From assembly GCA_030378005.1 (NCBI GenBank), contig JAUCGF010000086.1, positions 1 through 64,000 of the forward strand: a stretch of 64,000 nt of DNA, in the 5' to 3' direction. A model generated the notes under the pieces. It was not told the DNA's origin, ran no database searches, and saw nothing but the letters and a program-made list of their open reading frames with translations. Below, in pieces: positions 1-8,999 of this stretch. Made by a program: the position numbers and the translations under genes. Source of the DNA: Desulfococcaceae bacterium HSG9. GTDB lineage: Bacteria; Desulfobacterota; Desulfobacteria; Desulfobacterales; JAUCGF01. Each line of letters begins with the position of its first letter. Positions within the stretch are counted from its first letter, which is position 1.

Positions 1-1
1 A

Positions 2-319
2 ATGCAAGGCGATTTATATCAGGTCGATAAAGAACCATTGTTAAACTTACCATTCTTAAACCCAAGCGTAGAAGTTCAAAATAAGATAGCTTTATTTGTG
101 TCTCAAATAATTAGTAACAAACAAAAAGAAATAGATTATTTATGTCTATTAGAAGAAGCAAAAGAGGCAAACAATTTTGATAGAGAAATTCAATTATCAA
201 AAGCATTAGAAAAAATATCTCAAAACATTTTAAAGTTTGAAAGCGATATTGATGTAAACATTTATAAACTTTATGATTTAACGGATGAAGAAATAAAAAT
301 CGTAGAATCTGAAACTTAA
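2..319 (+). CDS. C-terminal end of a Type IIG (Eco57I/TaqI-like) restriction-methyltransferase, 5' truncated by window edge
   Basis: The reading frame is already open at the window edge, so this is only the last ~105 residues. The segment LPFLNPSVEVQNKI followed by helical sequence and the ending ESDIDVNIYKLYDLTDEEI matches the C-terminal target-recognition tail of Type IIG restriction-methyltransferases: a helical pair, then a conserved ending of the form D..VY.LY.LT..E. These fusions methylate adenine and cut DNA beside their recognition site. The catalytic and methyltransferase domains lie upstream of the window, so activity cannot be judged. It precedes the DUF262/ATPase operon on the same strand by about 200 bp, which suggests a defence island. 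The first ATG at position 2 is an accident of the edge, not the true start. Confidence 0.7.
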   Translation: MQGDLYQVDKEPLLNLPFLNPSVEVQNKIALFVSQIISNKQKEIDYLCLLEEAKEANNFDREIQLSKALEKISQNILKFESDIDVNIYKLYDLTDEEIKIVESET

Positions 320-526
320 AACACAACCCATGGTACAGCATACGACCGAACCGCATTTTATAACGTAGTTCGCCATGAAACAGGTTGCTTTACAGAGAAA
401 TAAGGTAAAGGGATAGATCAGTATTTCAGCTACTAAGGTTTAAATTCTAAAATAAGGTTTAATGGTTACTGATAATTTAAAAAGCAGTATCAGGCACATC
501 CAAAATTATAAAGGAAAGGTCAGCAA

Positions 527-2269
527 ATGAAAGTGAACATTCGAGATTTTTTATCAGAATTTACTGAAAATGAATTAAAGGAAGCGGGGATATTAAAAAC
601 TAAACTTAATTTTTTAAAGGGTCCAAGTACCCCGCCATTACTTGAATTGATGAAGTCAAAAAATATTCAACGTGTGGAATTTCCTATAGAAGAAGGATGG
701 TTCTTAGATGTTGACGGGCAGTTTTCTAATCCTTATTCACGCGAAATTAAAAGAGGAAATATAGCGGAATTGTCTAAACCGGGAAATGTATTTGACCAAA
801 CCAATGAATTTATAAATCCCTACTTTAAAAGCAAAAAAAATCCATCTGAAAAATCAGCAAGCCCAAAAAATGATGCTGAGACTCATGCGGCGAGGGAAGT
901 TACTACTGAAAGTGACAACACGTTTCAAGAGTCGGACGCAGATGGAAGCGAGGCTGGGTCTGAAACTTCAGCAAGTACCAATAGTGGCGATACGCTTGAA
1001 GAGTTGGCTGCAAATGGAAGCAAGTCTGGGGTTGAATTAGAAAAATATAACCCATTTCCTTTTGATGCAGAGAAGATTTCCATTACCAATAAACCAATCC
1101 CGCTTGCAACAATGATTCACAGGTTAGGCCAAAAAACCATTACTGCTCCACAAATTCAGCGTCGTGCTGGTATATGGGACGATGGCCAACAAAGCCGATT
1201 TATTGAGTCATTAATGTTAAAAATACCGGTTCCCATTTTTTATATGGCAGAAGACGAGAATGGTCATTGGAAAATTGTTGACGGCCTTCAGCGTGTAACT
1301 ACAATCAAGAAGTATGTGTTAGACGGTGAGCTTGTGCTAAAAGAACTTGAGTTTTTGCGTAAATTTGAGAGTAAAAAATTTGATGACCTGCCCCAGCAAT
1401 TCCAGAACCGAATATTAGAGACAACATTTCAATTTGCCATTATTAATCCTTCCACCCCGCAAAATGTACAACGAAATGTATTTAACCGCCTTAATACAGG
1501 AGGTATTCCGCTTAACCAACAAGAAATCAGACATGCGCTTTATTCTGGGCCGCTATTTGATAAATTATTGGACGAGCTTGTCCGCTCAGAAGATTTTAAA
1601 ACAGCAACTGCGAAAAGTGTGGATGACAGCCGAATGGGTGGTTGTGAACTTATTCTACGATTCTTTGCATTCCTTATACATGGGGTTGAATCCTATCCGA
1701 AAAGCGGAGACATGGATGGTTTTCTCAGTGTAACGATGCAAATTATAAGCTTCATGCCAAAACATCCCCCAATAGAACTTTCCAAAATATTTAATAAAGG
1801 TATAAGTATCAAATACTGTACTTATGATAAACTGAGAGAACTTTTTTACCTCGCTATGAAACGCTCAAGCGAACTGTTTGACAAACACGCATTTCGAAAA
1901 GCTGGGCCTACTCGGTCGCGCAAGACGCCTATCAACAAATCATTGTTTGAAACATGGTCTGTGCTTTTATCCGAAATGGAAGAAGAAAAATTTAAGTCGC
2001 TTTCAAAGCATAAGGAACGTCTTTACGAATTATTAGAAGCTGCGACTTATCATAGCGCCTCAAAAGAGGAATTAAGCGGATATATTTCACGCGAGAGTCA
2101 TACATTGCCAAATGTCAGAAAAAGATATCAAATTTTCAATAATATTATTACAATCGCAACAGGATCGTATGATTTGGATGATGCGAAGGAAATAATAAAC
2201 AAGAAAACCGGCCTTGAAAATGCCCTTGATGACATACTGAATAATAATATGGAGGATTCTCATGATTGA
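527..2269 (+). CDS. DUF262 (GmrSD N-domain-like) ParB/Srx-fold protein, first gene of a putative defence operon
   Basis: 580 residues. The middle carries the DUF262 signature: QIQRRAGIWDDGQQSRFIES at about 209-228, IVDGLQR at 250-256 and FNRLNTGG at 319-326. In the family, the DGxQR motif belongs to a ParB/sulfiredoxin-fold NTP-binding site, as in the N-terminal half of the Type IV restriction enzyme GmrSD. Residues ~104-170 are a Ser/Glu/Asp-rich low-complexity linker joining a separate N-terminal domain (1-100) that I do not recognise. No GmrSD-type HNH (DUF1524) motif is visible at the C-terminus, so nuclease activity would need to come from elsewhere. The start at 527 has GGAAAGG upstream. 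The end overlaps the next gene by 8 bp, indicating translational coupling. Confidence 0.8.
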   Translation: MKVNIRDFLSEFTENELKEAGILKTKLNFLKGPSTPPLLELMKSKNIQRVEFPIEEGWFLDVDGQFSNPYSREIKRGNIAELSKPGNVFDQTNEFINPYFKSKKNPSEKSASPKNDAETHAAREVTTESDNTFQESDADGSEAGSETSASTNSGDTLEELAANGSKSGVELEKYNPFPFDAEKISITNKPIPLATMIHRLGQKTITAPQIQRRAGIWDDGQQSRFIESLMLKIPVPIFYMAEDENGHWKIVDGLQRVTTIKKYVLDGELVLKELEFLRKFESKKFDDLPQQFQNRILETTFQFAIINPSTPQNVQRNVFNRLNTGGIPLNQQEIRHALYSGPLFDKLLDELVRSEDFKTATAKSVDDSRMGGCELILRFFAFLIHGVESYPKSGDMDGFLSVTMQIISFMPKHPPIELSKIFNKGISIKYCTYDKLRELFYLAMKRSSELFDKHAFRKAGPTRSRKTPINKSLFETWSVLLSEMEEEKFKSLSKHKERLYELLEAATYHSASKEELSGYISRESHTLPNVRKRYQIFNNIITIATGSYDLDDAKEIINKKTGLENALDDILNNNMEDSHD

Positions 2270-3266
2270 AAAGTTAGAAATTAAAGGATTTAAATGTTTT
2301 GATAACGAAAAGTTCGATGTCACTCCGCTTACGCTCTTGTCCGGCCTGAACAGTTCTGGCAAGAGTACGTTTTTACAGGCGATAAGATTGGTATGCGGCT
2401 ATAAAAATCCTTTGTCCGGCTATGGACCGCTTTCTGAGTTGGTATCTTCTCGGCATAAAGATTTCAAAATTTCAATGATTGCAAGCGGGGAGGAATATGT
2501 ATTTGAGCATCCCAAAGCAAAGAAATCTGACGGTAAATATGATGTTCCGATATTAACCTCCTATATTTCTGCCGCTCGTCTGGGGCCGGAGTTGCATCTT
2601 CCTATTGGTGAAGGTGATGAAAGCAGTGAAAATGTTGGGGTAAAAGGTGAATATGTTCTTGATTTTTTGGAACGTCATAACGAATTGGCAGGATTGCCTG
2701 AAATTCTTCAACAGTCTGAAGCCAAAAGCAATACAGTGGAGAAAAATGTCTCAGCCTGGTTAAGCATAATTTCTCCAGGTATCGAATTTGAATGGAAACC
2801 CATGAAGAAAGCTGATTTAATCAGAGCTGAATACAGCCAGCACCGTCCAAACAACGTAGGCTTTGGCGTATCTTACACTTTGCCCATTATTGCCAATGTG
2901 CTTGGATATGCATCAATGGTAGCTAATGAAGAGCAACGCTCCCCACTCTTGATGATAGAGAATCCGGAAGCCCATTTGCATCCGGCCGGACAGACTCAGA
3001 TCGGTAAATTTCTTGCCCGAGCCGCTTCATGCGGGGTTCAGGTCATAGTTGAAACGCACTCAGACCACCTTCTGAACGGGATACGGTTGGCAGTTAAAGA
3101 TGAGATACTGGAATCACAAGATGCGACTTTCTATTATTTTCATTACGATTTCGACGAAGAACGAACTTTCGTTCAACAGCCTGTGATTGATGAAGATGGA
3201 TATTTCGATGAATGGCCCGACGGCTTTTTTGATGAAACTGAAAAAAACCTCGAAAGGATTTTATAA
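2262..3266 (+). CDS. AAA ATPase with DUF3696 C-terminus (ABC/SMC-type, OLD-like)
   Basis: 334 residues. The Walker A GLNSSGKST sits at 28-36 directly after the typical N-terminal strand pair (IEKLEIKGFKCF). Walker B is LLMIENPEAHLHP from 229, and ETHSDHLLNGIR at 264-275 is the D-loop/switch-histidine region shared with OLD-family and AAA15/AAA21 ATPases. The C-terminal ~40 residues, ending in DEWPDGFFDETEKNL, fit the DUF3696 tail. No TOPRIM nuclease domain follows, so this is an ATPase subunit alone. It overlaps the DUF262 gene by 8 bp and is followed 3 bp later by the third gene, so all three are surely one operon. In such systems the ATPase usually senses invading DNA or licenses an effector; that role here is inference. 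Confidence 0.88.
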   Translation: MIEKLEIKGFKCFDNEKFDVTPLTLLSGLNSSGKSTFLQAIRLVCGYKNPLSGYGPLSELVSSRHKDFKISMIASGEEYVFEHPKAKKSDGKYDVPILTSYISAARLGPELHLPIGEGDESSENVGVKGEYVLDFLERHNELAGLPEILQQSEAKSNTVEKNVSAWLSIISPGIEFEWKPMKKADLIRAEYSQHRPNNVGFGVSYTLPIIANVLGYASMVANEEQRSPLLMIENPEAHLHPAGQTQIGKFLARAASCGVQVIVETHSDHLLNGIRLAVKDEILESQDATFYYFHYDFDEERTFVQQPVIDEDGYFDEWPDGFFDETEKNLERIL

Positions 3267-3268
3267 TT

Positions 3269-4135
3269 ATGTTGAGAGTATTTTTCAACCCTTATCCCGG
3301 CAAGGCTGCTGACTATGAAGCTGGCAAAAAGAGCCTGCTTGCGACTGCGAATACCTGTTTTAAATTATTTAAAAATAAACAAGTAAAAGTAAATAATCCT
3401 GAGGGAGATGACTCTATAAAATGTTTTACCTTAGCTGAAGATAAGCAAGGCGCTTGGTATAGACCTTCAGATTTCATAAGGAAATATTCGGGCCGGGAAC
3501 AGGCTTTGATCACAAGGTTCTTTCTCTTGTTCGATAAAGGTTCACGAGTAAAAATTGATGATCTTTCTATATGCGAAGACTGGGAACTATGCGATCTTAA
3601 CTTTGCTGCACCTATACTTGAATATGCCTTACGCCAAGACGGCATGGCCATAACAATTTCAGATGACAATGATTGGAAAACCGATTTTTTTTCCTTTATC
3701 GACCAACCAAATGAGTTGCCCAACATTCATGGCCAAAATGATCACTCTCCTTTGCAAGATTGGATACAAAAATGGAATGACCGAAACTTATCATTTCAAT
3801 CTTCATTAGAACAAAACTTCAATATCCTGTTCTGCAAGGGCGCGTCAAAGAGATGCTTTCCATCCGGATCTGAACAAAAAGGTATTATCAATGCCTTAAA
3901 CAATGCAAAAAACGCTGGCTACGAAATTAACAGCGATTTAATAAAAGTTTTCAAAACAAGATATGGCAATATCCGTGAGTTAAGGTCTTATGGTGACGGT
4001 GTCAGAATATTTTTTGTGTTGAAAGACAGTCGGCCGGTTATTGGAGGATTTTACCGCAAGTCTGCTTCGATTAGCCAAAATAAGGCTGGTGATCAAGCGG
4101 CAAAGCGTTTAAATAGTCAAGGCTATCTGTCTTGA
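3269..4135 (+). CDS. Unrecognised protein with RelE/Gp49-like C-terminal domain, third gene of the DUF262-ATPase operon
   Basis: 288 residues; the full-length family is unknown to me. The first ~210 residues resemble no domain I can name. The last ~60 residues (from about 225: DLIKVFKTRYGNIRELRS, then VRIFFVLKDSRPVIGGFYRK) follow the RelE/HigB Gp49-like toxin pattern: an ELR turn, an R-I-F/Y strand, a hydrophobic strand ending G-F-x-(R/K)-K, and a closing helix with an A..RL motif. This fold is an mRNA interferase in toxin-antitoxin systems. Start at 3269 lies 3 bp after the ATPase stop, so it is the likely effector of the operon. Both the fold and the effector role are inference from a short motif match. 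Confidence 0.6.
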   Translation: MLRVFFNPYPGKAADYEAGKKSLLATANTCFKLFKNKQVKVNNPEGDDSIKCFTLAEDKQGAWYRPSDFIRKYSGREQALITRFFLLFDKGSRVKIDDLSICEDWELCDLNFAAPILEYALRQDGMAITISDDNDWKTDFFSFIDQPNELPNIHGQNDHSPLQDWIQKWNDRNLSFQSSLEQNFNILFCKGASKRCFPSGSEQKGIINALNNAKNAGYEINSDLIKVFKTRYGNIRELRSYGDGVRIFFVLKDSRPVIGGFYRKSASISQNKAGDQAAKRLNSQGYLS

Positions 4136-4173
4136 TGTCATAATTTCAGTACGGACACAAAGGAGATCAAAGC

Positions 4174-7100
4174 ATGAGCCTCGTCCCTGCTTTTGATATC
4201 GATACCAGCCCGTTGGACGGCAAAAATCTGATTGAAGCCAGCGCCGGAACCGGCAAAACCTATACCATTGAGGGTGTTTTCAATCGTTTGATTGTGGAAA
4301 AAGACATCGCTGTGGAACGGATACTGGTAATAACTTTTACCGAAGCCGCGACCGCGGAACTCAAAGAACGCATTCGCGGAAAACTGGCATCCGAACTGTC
4401 CCATCTGATGGAAACATGCGCCGCAGATATGACCATTCATAAAGAACGCCTTCAAAACGCATTGCGCAATTTCGATGAAACCGCCATATTCACAATCCAC
4501 GGTTTTTGTATGCGCGCCTTGCAGGAAAACTCTTTTGAAAGCGGCAGCCTTTTCGACACCGAACTGGTTGCGGATCAATCCGATCTAATCCTTGAAATTA
4601 TCGAAGATTTCTGGCGTAATCATGTTTACGACGCTCCCTTGCTTTGGGGGCGTTACCTCAAGAATAAAACCAGCCCGTCAGCCCTTCAGACTGAATTCGG
4701 AAATAAGATCGGCCTGCCCTATCTGAAACTAATTCCGGCCGCTCAACCATCAGATAAAGAACAGCTAAAAAAACTTGAAGATCAATATACAGGTCTTTTT
4801 CAAAAAGTACGCCAGACATGGACACAAACAAAGAATGAAGTTAAAACTATTCTGTGTGACAAAAGTACCGGACTTTATAAAAACCAATACAATCCTGAGT
4901 CGATCCCCCAATGGATTGTGGCAATGGATAATTTCCTGAACTCCGCCGCCGGAATCAAGTTGCCGGATAAATTTGTCAAATTCTGCACCAGTGGTTTGAA
5001 AGTGAAAAAAGGTAAACAAAAACCCCAACACATTCTTTTCGACCAATGTGAACATCTCAAGACTGTATGTGAGTCTTTGAACGCGCTATACAATGAGAAA
5101 TTTATCGCATTTAAGCATTCTTTGTATGGTTATCTGCGCACTGAACTCAAGCTTAGAAAGCAAAAGCAGAATATTCGATCTTTTGACGATCTCCTGCTCG
5201 ATCTGTGGCAGGCGCTTCAATCCGACTCAGGCAATGCCCTGGCCGAAAGTATCCGAAATAAATATGATGCGGCCATGATTGATGAATTTCAGGATACCGA
5301 TCCGGTCCAGTACGAAATATTCACCCGTATCTTTGACTATGAAAAAATCCGATTTTTCCTGGTGGGAGATCCCAAACAAGCTATTTACAGCTTTCGCGGC
5401 GCGGATATTTTTGCCTACCTGAATGCGAAAAGACAGATAAACCACCAGTCATCCCTGAAACACAACTGGCGCTCCGAATCAGGACTGCTGCAAGCAGTGA
5501 ACGCCTTTTTTGACCGTAACTCACCTCCTCCTTTTCTTTATGAGGATATCGGTTTTGAACCCGTGCATGCACCGAATCAGGAACTCAAGCAAAAATATGA
5601 TGCGTTGCTCATCGACGGTCGGAATGAAGCCCCTTTGCATATTTGGCAATTGGATTCCACTCAATTTAAACCGAATGAACTTTATTATTCAAAGCCGGGC
5701 AATCCGATTAATAAAGGAGCCGCCAAACAACGCATCTATCGGGCGACAGCAGCAGAAATCGGGCGATTGCTGACCATGGGAAAGACCGGAAAAGCCGTTA
5801 TCAAAACGAATGTCAAGCTAAACAACCGGTTTGCTTCATCAGAAAAAGGCATCACGCCCGGTGACATCGCTGTGCTGGTTTTACGCAATCAGGAAGCGCT
5901 TGAGATGCAGCAGGCGCTTGGAGATGCAAATATCCCCAGTGTCCTGCACACCACAAAAAATGTTTTTGACTCGCATGAAGCGCTTGAACTTCAGCACATT
6001 CTAATCGCCCTGGCCGAACCGGGCCGGGAAAATCTGCTCAAAGCGGCACTGGCCACGGATATTTTGGGAATTGACGGCAACGCTCTGGATGAGTGTGTTC
6101 AAAACGAAGCACAGTTTGAAGATCGGATGGCACGTTTTTTGGAATACCATGAATCATGGGAAAAAAAGGGATTTATGCCGATGTTCAGGACATTTCTGAT
6201 CGAGGAAAAGGTGATGCCCCGGCTGATCGCTTTCAGAGACGGTGAGCGCCGTATCACCAACCTGTTGCATCTTGCGGAAATCCTTCACCGAACTGTTTTT
6301 GAACAGCATTTGGGCATTGCCGAGCTTGTGAACTGGATGGCGCAACCCAAAGAAGACGATTCCGCAGAAGAATACCTCGTGCGCCTTGAAAGTGATGCTG
6401 ACGCCGTTCAACTGGTCACCGTGCATAAAAGCAAAGGATTGGAATATCCTGTCGTCTTTTGTCCGTTTTTATGGGATGATTTTAATGCCAAGCCCCCCTA
6501 TTGCTTTCATGAAGAGGATAATTCTGTCACGGATAATCGTGCTCCTGTCCGCTTTGTGATGGACCTGGCATCCAAGCGAGACAACAAAAATAAAACAGTC
6601 AGCCAAAAACTGGCGGAAAAAGAACGTCTCGCTGAAAACCTGCGCCTGCTTTATGTGGCACTGACCCGTGCGCGTAACCGCTGCTATCTGACTTGGGGAC
6701 GGATAAACCAAGTCGGTGCCTCTGCAATGGCTTTTCTGCTGCACGCAACGGATGAAGCGCATGATGATCAGGTGAAAGCGGCCAGTCTGAATTTTAACGC
6801 CTCAGATGACAAAGAAATCGGAGAAGCGCTCGAACAATTGCGCCAAAAAGCCGTAAATCAAATCAAAATTACCGATATAACCCGATTGGCAGCCCTGTCG
6901 GGGCAGTCTTTTAATCCCGCCCATGACGCTTCAGACAATCTGTCATATCGTTCTTTCAACACACGAATTGAGGAAAATTACCGCATCGGCAGCTACTCCT
7001 CCCTGGTTGCCGGCGGCTATTCAGGAACATCGGGAACATCTGTTGAAGAACCGGAGCTGCCCGACGAGCATACTATTTTCACCTTTCCACGGGGGGCCAT

Positions 7101-7803
7101 GCCCGGTGAATGCATGCATTCGATTTTTGAGGACCTGGATTTCACGGAAACCGACCGGCAGGTTATCGACGATCTGATCAAAACCAAACTCGAAAAATAC
7201 GGTTACGACCCGGTAATATGGGGAGATTCCATCGCAGGTATGGTTGAAAACACCCTGTCAGTCAAACTTGATGATAATTTCAGATTGAACAAAATATCCG
7301 CACAGAATCGTATTACAGAGATGGAGTTTTTTTTTCCAATCAAGGCATTATCACCGGATAAACTGGCCGCCCTTTTTTCAAAACAGCCCTCAAAACATCC
7401 CTGCAAATTTTCAAATAGCGATGTCGCCTCCGGTTTTAAAGCCCTCTCTTTTAAGCAATTGAAAGGCTACATGCACGGATTTATCGATCTGGTATTCCAA
7501 CACGACGGCCGGTTTTATATCATCGACTGGAAATCCAACCACTTAGGCAATACGGCAGCGCACTACACAACCGAGATTCTCAATCAAAACATGCTCGACC
7601 ACTATTACAATCTTCAATACCACTTGTATGTCGTCGCACTGCACCGCTATTTAGAGCGGAGCCTTCCCGGATACGATTATAAAACCCATTTCGGCGGTGT
7701 GTATTATCTTTTCCTGCGCGGCATTGACCCGAAGCATCATGGATCCGGTGTTTTTTATGACCGGCCTGTTGCCGGGCTTGTTGAGGAGTTGAGTTGTTTA
7801 TAG
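4174..7803 (+). CDS. recB: Exodeoxyribonuclease V subunit beta, RecB helicase-nuclease
   Basis: 1209 residues, close to E. coli RecB (1180). SF1A helicase motifs in order: Walker A EASAGTGKT at 21-29; Ia ITFTEAATAELKERIR; II DEFQDTDPVQ at ~370; III VGDPKQAIYSFRGAD at ~396; IV HNWRS; V TVHKSKGLEYP at ~749; VI LLYVALTRARN at ~826. The C-terminal PD-(D/E)XK nuclease shows GECMH, GFIDLVF (~1102), IDWKSN (~1116) and YNLQYHLYV, so both activities look intact. RecB acts with RecC and RecD in double-strand-break repair and degradation of foreign linear DNA. AAGGAG lies upstream of the ATG. Neither recC nor recD is adjacent: upstream is the DUF262 operon, downstream a cytochrome gene. Confidence 0.95.
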   Translation: MSLVPAFDIDTSPLDGKNLIEASAGTGKTYTIEGVFNRLIVEKDIAVERILVITFTEAATAELKERIRGKLASELSHLMETCAADMTIHKERLQNALRNFDETAIFTIHGFCMRALQENSFESGSLFDTELVADQSDLILEIIEDFWRNHVYDAPLLWGRYLKNKTSPSALQTEFGNKIGLPYLKLIPAAQPSDKEQLKKLEDQYTGLFQKVRQTWTQTKNEVKTILCDKSTGLYKNQYNPESIPQWIVAMDNFLNSAAGIKLPDKFVKFCTSGLKVKKGKQKPQHILFDQCEHLKTVCESLNALYNEKFIAFKHSLYGYLRTELKLRKQKQNIRSFDDLLLDLWQALQSDSGNALAESIRNKYDAAMIDEFQDTDPVQYEIFTRIFDYEKIRFFLVGDPKQAIYSFRGADIFAYLNAKRQINHQSSLKHNWRSESGLLQAVNAFFDRNSPPPFLYEDIGFEPVHAPNQELKQKYDALLIDGRNEAPLHIWQLDSTQFKPNELYYSKPGNPINKGAAKQRIYRATAAEIGRLLTMGKTGKAVIKTNVKLNNRFASSEKGITPGDIAVLVLRNQEALEMQQALGDANIPSVLHTTKNVFDSHEALELQHILIALAEPGRENLLKAALATDILGIDGNALDECVQNEAQFEDRMARFLEYHESWEKKGFMPMFRTFLIEEKVMPRLIAFRDGERRITNLLHLAEILHRTVFEQHLGIAELVNWMAQPKEDDSAEEYLVRLESDADAVQLVTVHKSKGLEYPVVFCPFLWDDFNAKPPYCFHEEDNSVTDNRAPVRFVMDLASKRDNKNKTVSQKLAEKERLAENLRLLYVALTRARNRCYLTWGRINQVGASAMAFLLHATDEAHDDQVKAASLNFNASDDKEIGEALEQLRQKAVNQIKITDITRLAALSGQSFNPAHDASDNLSYRSFNTRIEENYRIGSYSSLVAGGYSGTSGTSVEEPELPDEHTIFTFPRGAMPGECMHSIFEDLDFTETDRQVIDDLIKTKLEKYGYDPVIWGDSIAGMVENTLSVKLDDNFRLNKISAQNRITEMEFFFPIKALSPDKLAALFSKQPSKHPCKFSNSDVASGFKALSFKQLKGYMHGFIDLVFQHDGRFYIIDWKSNHLGNTAAHYTTEILNQNMLDHYYNLQYHLYVVALHRYLERSLPGYDYKTHFGGVYYLFLRGIDPKHHGSGVFYDRPVAGLVEELSCL

Positions 7804-8421
7804 TCTATACCGGTCAGTCGTAAACAAACACTACTCATGCGAATTAAGGGTTGAATTCGACTATGTAAATTCAAGGAATTACCAGCCTGTTTAAATCAAT
7901 GCTCTGGCATAACCCGACCTAACCCATTATTTTATATTGTATCTGAAATGTTCAACCCCTAAATCTCCGCCTTGTCCGCCGCACTGTGTGTAATCCGACA
8001 CCGTACGCGATTGAACAGCCCTGTATAATATGAAAGGTTTATAAAGTTTTTGATTTTTCATATCAAGTCTGTTAATCGTAATGGGAAATTTATTTAGTCA
8101 CAATATTTACCGGTAATCTAACAAAATATAGTATCAGTAGATCGAAAAGTTTTTGAAAGGTGACGAACGGCATGTCTGTTTTCAGCTCCGTAGGAGCGGC
8201 ATATTTGTAGAATCCGAATCCCCCGTGTCCACTGAGTCCCGTAGGGACGGCATATTCCGATGAAGACATGCCGTCCCTACGGGACTGGGACTCAAAAAAG
8301 GGGTACGGGGCTGACATCTGCTACAAACATGCCGTTCCTACGGAACTTTTAAGGAACTTTTCGATCTACTGAGTATTGGCATTTCATTTTTTATTAACTT
8401 TTACACGAACAAGGAGTTATT
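7804..8421. other. Gene-free interval between recB and cytochrome c gene
   Basis: About 620 bp without a credible gene. The first 330 bp show no structure I can name. The rest is mostly the inverted-repeat element listed separately (8134-8372), whose core holds the palindromic pair GTCCCGTAGGGACGGCAT / ATGCCGTCCCTACGGGAC. The cytochrome RBS (AAGGAG) lies at the right edge. Confidence 0.6.
8134..8372. mobile_element. Inverted-repeat element, copy A (TIR TCAGTAGATCGAAAAGTT, TSD GTA)
   Basis: The perfect 18-bp terminal inverted repeats at 8134-8151 and 8355-8372 are flanked on both sides by GTA (8131-8133 and 8373-8375), as expected for a 3-bp target-site duplication. No ORF inside. The core contains inverted copies of a GTCCCTACGGGAC palindrome that also occurs elsewhere in this DNA (20416-20476), so the element appears to have a foreign core nested in shared ends. 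Three other elements with the same ends occur in the window (22583, 34227, 61730). Non-autonomous, MITE-like. Confidence 0.8.
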
Positions 8422-8919
8422 ATGGGTAAAAAATTAATTTTAGTGTTATTGGCAACTGTTTTTCTGTTCACTACTTTCAGCCTGGCATTTGCGGAAGAGA
8501 AAGGCAATCCTCGCAAGGGTAAATTTTTGTTCGGCAAAAAATGCATCACCTGTCATAAAAAAAGTGCCAAAGCTGAAGAGTTGAGCCTTTCCGGTAAAAC
8601 CATAGACCAAAAGAAAAATGCAGAGGGTAAAAAGTTGACCCCTTCCAGTAAAACCATAGACCAAAAGAAAAATGCAGAGGGTAAAAAGTTGACCCCTTCC
8701 AGTAAAGCCATGGACCAAAAGAAAAATGCAGAGGGTAAAAAGTTGACCCCTTCCAGTAAAACCATGGACCAATGGGTAACCGCATTTAAAAAAGAAACAA
8801 TTGATACGTATAAATGCAAAGATGAATTCGCCAAACTGAAAGAATCAGATGTGTATGATATTTTCATCTATTTGCATAAAAACGCGGCAGATTCGCCACC
8901 ACCGCTGAAATGTGAATAA
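8422..8919 (+). CDS. Exported monohaem c-type cytochrome with expanded 18-residue tandem repeats
   Basis: 165 residues. A classical signal peptide (1-24, ending FSLAFA) is followed by one CxxCH haem site, CITCH at 41-45, so the mature protein is a periplasmic class I-type cytochrome c. Four tandem 18-residue units follow (46-63 degenerate; 64-81, 82-99 and 100-117 nearly identical, consensus KKNAEGKKLTPSSKTMDQ). The domain then ends with helices WVTAFKKETIDTYKC and LKESDVYDIFIYLHKN. The usual distal Met ligand could be M97 or M115. Two extra Cys (132, 164) could form a disulfide. The repeats insert a long, Lys-rich loop between the haem site and the C-terminal helix. RBS AAGGAG precedes the ATG. 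The redox partner is unknown and the gene appears monocistronic. Confidence 0.85.
   Translation: MGKKLILVLLATVFLFTTFSLAFAEEKGNPRKGKFLFGKKCITCHKKSAKAEELSLSGKTIDQKKNAEGKKLTPSSKTIDQKKNAEGKKLTPSSKAMDQKKNAEGKKLTPSSKTMDQWVTAFKKETIDTYKCKDEFAKLKESDVYDIFIYLHKNAADSPPPLKCE
8611..8772 (+). repeat. Three near-identical 54-bp tandem repeats inside the cytochrome gene
   Basis: Units at 8611-8664, 8665-8718 and 8719-8772 differ at only one or two bases each. A degenerate fourth unit precedes them. The period is a multiple of three, so gains or losses keep the frame. The repeat leaves all three antisense frames open, giving spurious antisense ORFs. Confidence 0.95.
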
Positions 8920-8999
8920 GTGATTGTAACCCAATAATTTTACCATATTGGACGATTATTTAACGCAAATGGTATTACAAGGAAACGAGACCAAATCAA

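Noticed and set aside
8446-8867. Long antisense open frames across the cytochrome gene
   Set aside because: Created by the 54-bp in-frame repeat, which is stop-free in the antisense frames; no RBS and repetitive peptides only.
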